Below are positions 57,227 through 64,000 of a stretch of DNA of 64,000 nucleotides, piece after piece. Origin of the DNA: Beijerinckia mobilis (lineage in GTDB: Bacteria; Pseudomonadota; Alphaproteobacteria; Rhizobiales; Beijerinckiaceae). The translations under genes were made by a program, and so were the position numbers. Where the stretch lies: assembly GCF_000745425.1 (NCBI RefSeq), contig NZ_KN050689.1, positions 26,465 through 90,464 of the forward strand, written 5' to 3'. Within the stretch, counting starts at the first letter, position 1, and each line of letters opens with the position of its first letter. Below the pieces are notes generated by a model. The model was not told where the DNA came from. It saw only the letters and a program-made list of their open reading frames with translations, and searched no databases.

Positions 57227-58381
57227 ATGAGGAAAATCCTGCTGTTTCCGGTGCTCGTTCTCTGCATCGCGATGCAATCGGTAACGGCACCCGGCGATGC
57301 GAAAGGCCACAAGCGGCACGCAAACACCAACAGTCCTGCATCGGAATCCCAGACTGAAGCGCAGCCCGTTCCAAAGGCGTTTCCTCAGGCCGGACCGTCC
57401 GGTGCGTCGATCCCCGACCCTTTCGCGCAATCGGTCGCAATGCCCACGGCTTTGGAGCCGGCGCGCGCCAAACCACGGGACACCCTTCTGACATCGCCGA
57501 TCGACATGCCCGACCGGCCGGATACGGGAGAGGCACCTCCAAATGCCGACCGCGCCTTCGGCGCCTATCAGCGCGGCCATTACACGACCGCCCTGCGCGA
57601 GGCGATGAAACGCATCGATGCCAATCCGAACGACGGTGTGGCAATGACCCTGATGGGCGAACTCTATACGCAGGGACTCGGTGTGCGGCGCGATGCCGTG
57701 GAGGCAGCGCGCTGGTACAAGCTCGCCGCCGACCATGGCGACCGCCAGGGCATTTTCGCTCTCGCCTCCGCAAAGATGCGCGGCGCGGGCATGGCTGAGG
57801 ATCGGCCTGGCGCCAAAGCCCTCTTCACCAAGGCGGCAGCCATGGGCCATGCGGGCGCGCTCTACAATCTCGGCATTATGGCGATCGAGCATAATGGCGT
57901 GGCGTCCGATTTCGCAACGGCGGCAAAGGATTTCGAACAGGCCGCGCAGCTTGGCGACGCGCCGGCTGCCTACGCGCTCGGCCTGCTCTACCGTCACGGC
58001 AATGGTGTCGAAAAGGATGAGACCCGCGCCGCTTATTGGATCCGGCAGTCGGCCGATAACGGCAATATCGAGGGGCAGGTCGAATATGCCATTATGCTGT
58101 TCAACGGCATCGGCGTCGACAAGGATGAAGCCGCAGCGGCACGCTATTTCCTGAAAGCGGCGGTGCAGAACAATGCGGTGGCGCAGAACCGGCTCGCGCG
58201 CCTGCTCGTGGCCGGACGCGGCGTCGCCAAAAATCCCGTCGAAGCGATGAAATGGCATCTGCTCGCCCGCACCACCGGCCGCAAGGATCCCTGGCTCGAC
58301 GCCGAGCTCAACAAATTGACCAAGGATCAGCGCAAGGCGGTCGAGGCGGCGCTGCATCAATATGTCAGCCTCAGCCATTGA
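57227..58381 (+). CDS. Exported Sel1-repeat (TPR-like) protein
   Basis: A 384-residue protein with an N-terminal signal peptide (MRKILLFPVLVLCIAMQSVTA), then a 60-residue Pro/Ala/Ser linker, then about six Sel1 repeats of roughly 36 residues (for example AMTLMGELYTQGLGVRRDAVEAARWYKLAADHGDRQGI; AAYALGLLYRHGNGVEKDETRAAYWIRQSADNGN). Sel1 proteins act as periplasmic scaffolds in signalling or envelope processes; the partner is unknown. A very strong AAGGAGGAGGA lies directly before ATG 57227, which also starts the signal peptide. The frame is open upstream through the ThiE-like gene, but that is a shadow. Confidence 0.82.
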   Translation: MRKILLFPVLVLCIAMQSVTAPGDAKGHKRHANTNSPASESQTEAQPVPKAFPQAGPSGASIPDPFAQSVAMPTALEPARAKPRDTLLTSPIDMPDRPDTGEAPPNADRAFGAYQRGHYTTALREAMKRIDANPNDGVAMTLMGELYTQGLGVRRDAVEAARWYKLAADHGDRQGIFALASAKMRGAGMAEDRPGAKALFTKAAAMGHAGALYNLGIMAIEHNGVASDFATAAKDFEQAAQLGDAPAAYALGLLYRHGNGVEKDETRAAYWIRQSADNGNIEGQVEYAIMLFNGIGVDKDEAAAARYFLKAAVQNNAVAQNRLARLLVAGRGVAKNPVEAMKWHLLARTTGRKDPWLDAELNKLTKDQRKAVEAALHQYVSLSH

Positions 58382-58408
58382 CACAGCACCGTCAAGCGGG
58401 GCGCCCCT

Positions 58409-58484
58409 AGAGCATTTCGGATAGATCCAGAAATACTCTAAATTTTCTAAGTGGAGCGTGTCTGGATCTATCCGAAACGCTCTA
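58409..58484. repeat. Dispersed palindromic repeat, best two-arm copy
   Basis: AGAGCATTTCGGATAGATCC at 58409 and TCTGGATCTATCCGAAACGC at 58462 form 23-base complementary arms (58409-58431 with 58462-58484) with one mismatch around a 30-base spacer. This is the reference copy of the family. Confidence 0.8.
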
Positions 58485-58790
58485 GCCGCCGGAGAGCCGC
58501 TTCCGGTTCGCGCGCACCTTGCGACGATAATGGTTCGCCGTTTTTTTGGCCACATCCTGCGGCGTCGAGCCAAGCCCGCCGGAGAGGGCGCGCACGGCGA
58601 GATTGCTATTGGCCTTGATCTTTTCCGCCACCATTCTTTTGGCTTCGGCCTTCGCCACCTTGCCACCGGCGGCCAATTTCATCATGCGCAAGGTGATTAC
58701 TTGTGCCGTCTCCATGCCGAGCATCCAGCCCGCCATTCCGACTTCAATCCAGGATTTGCTGTTCATGACGCGTTTCTTGGAGCTTCTCAT
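58482..58790 (-). CDS. Small basic helical protein, unknown
   Basis: A 102-residue product with a Lys/Arg-rich helical C-terminus (ANHYRRKVRANRKRLSGG) and a Met-rich hydrophobic-amphipathic N-terminal half (WIEVGMAGWMLGMETAQVITLRMMKLAAG). I do not recognise the family; the pattern is phasin-like in a loose sense only, so no function is claimed. The start ATG at 58790 has GGGAG 6 bases upstream. It lies directly downstream of eutC in the same direction with a 35-base gap. The frame overlaps a repeat-family copy at its 3' end by a few bases. Confidence 0.6.
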   Translation of the reverse strand: MRSSKKRVMNSKSWIEVGMAGWMLGMETAQVITLRMMKLAAGGKVAKAEAKRMVAEKIKANSNLAVRALSGGLGSTPQDVAKKTANHYRRKVRANRKRLSGG

Positions 58791-58825
58791 AAAACACTCC
58801 CGCGACAATTGCCCGATGAACAGGA

Positions 58826-59620
58826 TCATCCCTGAAGATCACGGTGGCCGTCAATAGGCGAAGAATTGCCGGGCCCCTCGAGCATGGCCAGCGCGTCATC
58901 CTCCTTGAGCATCGTGCCGGTGGCGCCGATCCCGAAAGCCAGAGCCGTCATCGCCACGATACGCCGCGCCGCCTCCGCGAGCGGCAGACCTTCCGGACCG
59001 ATGTTCGAGACGCAATTGCGTTCAGCATCCCAGGTCACGCCGGGCTTGGGCGCGAAAGTGATATAGGCGCCCAACGATTGCGTCGAGGAAAGGCCCGGCC
59101 GTTCGCCGATCAGCACGATGACGAGGTGGGCACCAAGGCGCGCGGCGATCTCGTCACCGAGCGCGACTCGGGCGCCACAGGCAATGACCGGAGGCGCACA
59201 CCGAAACGACAGGCTTTTTCCGATCAACGCGCAAAGCGCCGCGCCCTGCTTTTGCGCGGCAGTGGCAGAAAGCCCGTCGGCCAGAACCAGGCTGACGTCA
59301 TAATCCCCCTTTTCAAGCTTGGCTGAAGAGGATTCCTCCAGTCTGCGGCCGAGATCGGGCCGCTGCAGGAAGGTGGCGCGATCTGGCGCAAGGCTTTGCA
59401 CAATGATTGGCACAGGAAGCCCCGTTGCGACGAGCTCGGCGGACAAAACCGGGACATCGAGCGCGGCGTGAACCGCATCGCGGGCGCGGGCATGATCGCG
59501 CTGAAATTCCAAAAGGCGCGTGGTCGGCAAGCCATCGCCGCAGCGCCCGAGCGCCACGCGCGCTTTGGTTTTCGCGCGCAGAAAGGCGAAAGGATCGTCA
59601 TCAGGCGGTGCGCTGGTCAT
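58826..59620 (-). CDS. eutC: Ethanolamine ammonia-lyase small subunit
   Basis: Small subunit of adenosylcobalamin-dependent ethanolamine ammonia-lyase, 264 residues. Family blocks: TKARVALGRCGDGLPTTRLLEFQRDHARARDAVH, LADGLSATAAQKQGAAL and LIGERPGLSSTQSLGAYITFAPKPGVTWDAERNCVSNI. With EutB it converts ethanolamine to acetaldehyde and ammonia, using cobalamin. Its start overlaps the eutB stop as ATGA. No shell or EutA genes are in the window. Confidence 0.96.
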   Translation of the reverse strand: MTSAPPDDDPFAFLRAKTKARVALGRCGDGLPTTRLLEFQRDHARARDAVHAALDVPVLSAELVATGLPVPIIVQSLAPDRATFLQRPDLGRRLEESSSAKLEKGDYDVSLVLADGLSATAAQKQGAALCALIGKSLSFRCAPPVIACGARVALGDEIAARLGAHLVIVLIGERPGLSSTQSLGAYITFAPKPGVTWDAERNCVSNIGPEGLPLAEAARRIVAMTALAFGIGATGTMLKEDDALAMLEGPGNSSPIDGHRDLQG

Positions 59621-61011
59621 GGCAATGCCGCCAACAGCTTCTGTGTCTCTCCCGTCACCGGACGGATACGCGCCGCCGCATCCATAATGCCCATGGCGGT
59701 GAGCCAGTCCTCGAATTCTGGCGCCGGTTTCAGACCGAGCACAGAGCGTATGTAAAGCGCGTCATGATAAGAGGTCGATTGATAGCCGAGCATGATATCG
59801 TCGGCGCCCGGAACGCCCATGATGTATGTGCAGCCGGCGACACCAAGCAGGGTCAGGAGGTTGTCCATATCATCCTGATCCGCCTCGGCATGATTGGTGT
59901 AGCAGACATCGACGCCCATCGGCAGGCCAAGCAACTTGCCGCAGAAATGATCCTCGAGCCCGGCGCGGATGATCTCCTTGCCATCATAGAGATATTCGGG
60001 ACCGATGAAGCCCACTACCGTATTGACGAGAAGCGGGTGATAGCGCCGCGCCACTGCATAGGCGCGCGCCTCCATCGTCTGCTGATCGACGCCATGATGC
60101 GCCTCGGCGGAAAGCGCCGCACCCTGGCCGGTCTCGAAATACATCAGATTGGCGCCGTCGGGTCCCCGGCCAAGGTTTTGCACCGCCGCATGGGCTTCAT
60201 CGAGCAAAGCGAGATCGACACCGAAGGCGCGGTTCGCTGCCTCCGATCCAGCAATCGATTGAAACACGAGATCGACAGGCGCACCTTTGGCAATGACATC
60301 CAATGTGGTCGTCACATGCGAAAGCACGCAGGATTGTATGGGAATGGAGAAACGCAGCCGCAAATCCTCGATAGACTGCAACAGAGCCATGACGCGCGCC
60401 GCGCTATCAGTCGCCGGATTGATGCCGATGCAGGCATCACCGCAGCCATACAGCAACCCGTCGAGAATGGAGGCGCCGATGCCGCCAAGATCATCGGTTG
60501 GATGATTGGGCTGCAGCCGCACCGAGAGCCGTCCGGGCAGGCCGATGGTGGTGCGAAAACGGGTGACAACGGAAATTTTCTTGGCGACCGCAATCAGATC
60601 CTGATTGCGCATGAGTTTGGAGACCGCCGCCGCCATTTCCGGCGTGAGCCCAGGCGCGAGATCGCGCAGGCTTTCCGTTGTCGCGGCATCCGACAGGAGA
60701 TAATCGCGGAATGCGCCGACGCTCATCGAGGCGACGGGCGCGAAAGCCGCCGCGTCATGTGTATCCATGATAAGGCGCGTCACTTCATCCTGCTCATAGG
60801 GGATGAGCGGCTCTTCCAGAAAGATCTTCAGCGGCAGATCGGCCAGCGCCATGCGGGCAGCGACCCGCTCTTCAGCGGTCTCGGCCGCAAGCCCCGCGAG
60901 CCTGTCGCCCGCGCGGGGTGGCGAGGCGCAGGCAAGCAATGTGCGCAAATCGGGGAATGTGTAGCGCGTACCGGCAATGGTGCTGGAATAGGGCAAAAAT
61001 GTCGCTCCCAA
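59617..61011 (-). CDS. eutB: Ethanolamine ammonia-lyase large subunit
   Basis: Large catalytic subunit, 464 residues. Blocks such as ISVVTRFRTTIGLPGRLSVRLQPNHPTDDLGGIGASILDGLLYGCGDACIGINPATDS, LSHVTTTLDVI, FETGQGAALSAEAHHGVDQQTMEARAYAVARRY and VDVCYTNHAEADQDDMDNLLTLLGVAG cover the TIM barrel and the cobalamin-binding region. Without EutA (reactivase) and microcompartment shell genes it is the simple, cytosolic type common in Rhizobiales, where ethanolamine is a nitrogen source. A GC hairpin at 61051-61077 separates it from thiC upstream. Confidence 0.97.
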   Translation of the reverse strand: MGATFLPYSSTIAGTRYTFPDLRTLLACASPPRAGDRLAGLAAETAEERVAARMALADLPLKIFLEEPLIPYEQDEVTRLIMDTHDAAAFAPVASMSVGAFRDYLLSDAATTESLRDLAPGLTPEMAAAVSKLMRNQDLIAVAKKISVVTRFRTTIGLPGRLSVRLQPNHPTDDLGGIGASILDGLLYGCGDACIGINPATDSAARVMALLQSIEDLRLRFSIPIQSCVLSHVTTTLDVIAKGAPVDLVFQSIAGSEAANRAFGVDLALLDEAHAAVQNLGRGPDGANLMYFETGQGAALSAEAHHGVDQQTMEARAYAVARRYHPLLVNTVVGFIGPEYLYDGKEIIRAGLEDHFCGKLLGLPMGVDVCYTNHAEADQDDMDNLLTLLGVAGCTYIMGVPGADDIMLGYQSTSYHDALYIRSVLGLKPAPEFEDWLTAMGIMDAAARIRPVTGETQKLLAALP

Positions 61012-61050
61012 AACGCTGGCTTGCGACGCCTTCTCGTGAAAGAGAGGAAT

Positions 61051-61077
61051 CCGGGCGCGGCTATCAGCGGCGCCCGG
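61051..61077 (-). terminator. Hairpin between thiC and eutB
   Basis: CCGGGCGC (61051-61058) pairs with GCGCCCGG (61070-61077), 28 bases after the thiC stop in transcription direction. Pyrimidine-rich sequence follows, but no clean T-run. Confidence 0.5.
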
Positions 61078-61104
61078 TTAGATCAAAACAATTCGACAAT
61101 TCCG

Positions 61105-63369
<2,265 letters not shown>

Positions 63370-63579
63370 TCATACATAACCCAAGACGACACCAATCGGG
63401 AACAGGACAACGCCAATAACGCGTACATACAAAATCGGCGAGCGAGGATGTCCACCCCTCAAGAAGCGGATAATTTTAATCAAATTTGAAACGAACCCGA
63501 CAATGATTAATATGCCGATCACGGAAATCAAAACCGCCGAGAGAATGACAATGACAAAACTAATTTCATCGGCAGACAT
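63370..63579 (-). CDS. Small two-TM membrane protein, unknown
   Basis: A 69-residue protein with two strongly hydrophobic segments (residues about 5-33, SFVIVILSAVLISVIGILIIVGFV; and about 48-67, ILYVRVIGVVLFPIGVVLG) joined by a basic loop (KIIRFLRGGHPRSP). AGGAGA lies 6 bases before the ATG. The frame is AT-rich like its surroundings. I do not recognise a family. It lies just before the CRISPR end region, but a link is not shown. Confidence 0.5.
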   Translation of the reverse strand: MSADEISFVIVILSAVLISVIGILIIVGFVSNLIKIIRFLRGGHPRSPILYVRVIGVVLFPIGVVLGYV

Positions 63580-63836
63580 TTACATTCTCCTATCAATTAG
63601 TTTTTGTGCGGTTTTGAATTTAGGAAACTTCTGAATACAAACACCAATTAAAGCATGAATATTAGCGGCAACAACAATAAAACTGGCTACAAATATATCA
63701 CGAATAGGAACACAAACTATTAAAGCATCATGTGTTTACTAAATATTCATTTTAACTACGTGTAAAAATAGAGACGTGCGACTATTCGGCATAAGAAATG
63801 ACGCGCCGATCTGTTTAGTTTGATATGTGATTCGCG
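63580..63836. other. AT-rich region before the CRISPR end
   Basis: About 260 bases of low-GC DNA with no visible gene. It lies beyond the leader-distal end of the array, so it is not expected to be the leader. Confidence 0.5.
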
Positions 63837-64000
63837 TTTTTAATTGACACTTCTACATGGGGAGCGACCTGCGAGCCCATTGTCAAGTCCGCCAACATGA
63901 CGTTCGATACATACACCCGCAGGGGGAGCGACCTCCTCTTTGGGCGAGACGAGTTTAAGCGGCATTGTTTCGATCCACGCTCCCGCACGGGGAGCGACCG
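63837..64000 (-). CRISPR. Leader-distal end of a CRISPR array (type I-C-like repeats), continuing beyond the window
   Basis: Three repeat units of 32 bases: 63837-63868 (degenerate, 22/32 matches to the last one), 63901-63932 (25/32) and 63967-63998 (consensus-like: GTTTCGATCCACGC at the left, GCACGGGGAGCGAC at the right). Spacers are 63869-63900 (32 bases) and 63933-63966 (34 bases). The reverse complement ends in GTGGATCGAAAC, as in type I-C repeats, so crRNA should be read on the minus strand. Decay toward the left marks the old, leader-distal end; leader and cas genes should lie to the right, outside the window. No cas gene is present here. Confidence 0.9.

Noticed and set aside
63580..63836. 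CRISPR leader
   Set aside because: Repeat decay and strand both point to the leader being at the other end of the array.

Overview
The window is about 60% G+C by eye and reads as the chromosome of an alphaproteobacterium of the order Hyphomicrobiales (Rhizobiales), probably Beijerinckiaceae-like. This placement rests on gene content and order: zapE - mdh - sucC - sucD - sucA - sucB - lpdA; fau - 6S RNA - zapA - DUF4164; gap - pgk - fba - thiE-like; an ScfR-type regulator; MmcB; and a fused cysNC. It is inference from gene order, not a 16S result.

Layout. 1-567: 5' part of carA (minus). 1.6-8.5 kb: orphan sensor kinase, tRNA-Arg(ACG), DUF2938 protein, rhodanese, a secreted YbaY-META protein, a Tat-exported intradiol dioxygenase-like protein and moeA. 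8.7-13.9 kb: a minus-strand tripartite efflux operon (DUF1656, HlyD, FUSC, NodT). 14.2-27.8 kb: the TCA block, read on the minus strand from zapE through mdh, sucCD and sucAB to lpdA, with a TetR regulator between zapE and mdh. 29-35.3 kb: secreted trypsin-like protease, aromatic aminotransferase, a LuxR-type regulator with a degenerate receiver, ScfR regulator, cobU and a PepSY protein. 35.6-38.5 kb: sulfate activation (cysD, cysNC) ending in a clear rho-independent terminator. 38.6-40.3 kb: a solitary AT-rich OLD/GajA-like ATPase-TOPRIM gene, the best candidate for recently acquired phage defence. 40.3-44.3 kb: mmcB, an RluA-type synthase, cobB and cbiD. 44.8-47.9 kb: an exported beta-helix protein and an LLM monooxygenase. 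48.1-51.2 kb: ymdB, fau, 6S RNA, zapA and a DUF4164 protein. 52.2-58.4 kb: gap-pgk, fba, a ThiE-like protein and a Sel1-repeat protein. 58.5-63.2 kb: a small basic protein, eutC, eutB and thiC with a TPP riboswitch. 63.3-64.0 kb: an AT-rich end with a small membrane protein and the leader-distal end of a type I-C-like CRISPR array that runs off the right edge.

The genes form coherent modules: central carbon metabolism (2-oxoglutarate to malate; lower glycolysis), cobalamin synthesis (cobU, cobB, cbiD) together with a B12-dependent enzyme (eutBC), sulfate activation, and thiamine synthesis. Intergenic regions carry a dispersed palindromic repeat family and several strong hairpins. No wholly new multi-gene system is provable here. 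The least explained items are the orphan OLD gene, the triple-hairpin block at 8.5-8.6 kb, the open frame joined to lpdA, and the missing tkt upstream of gap.
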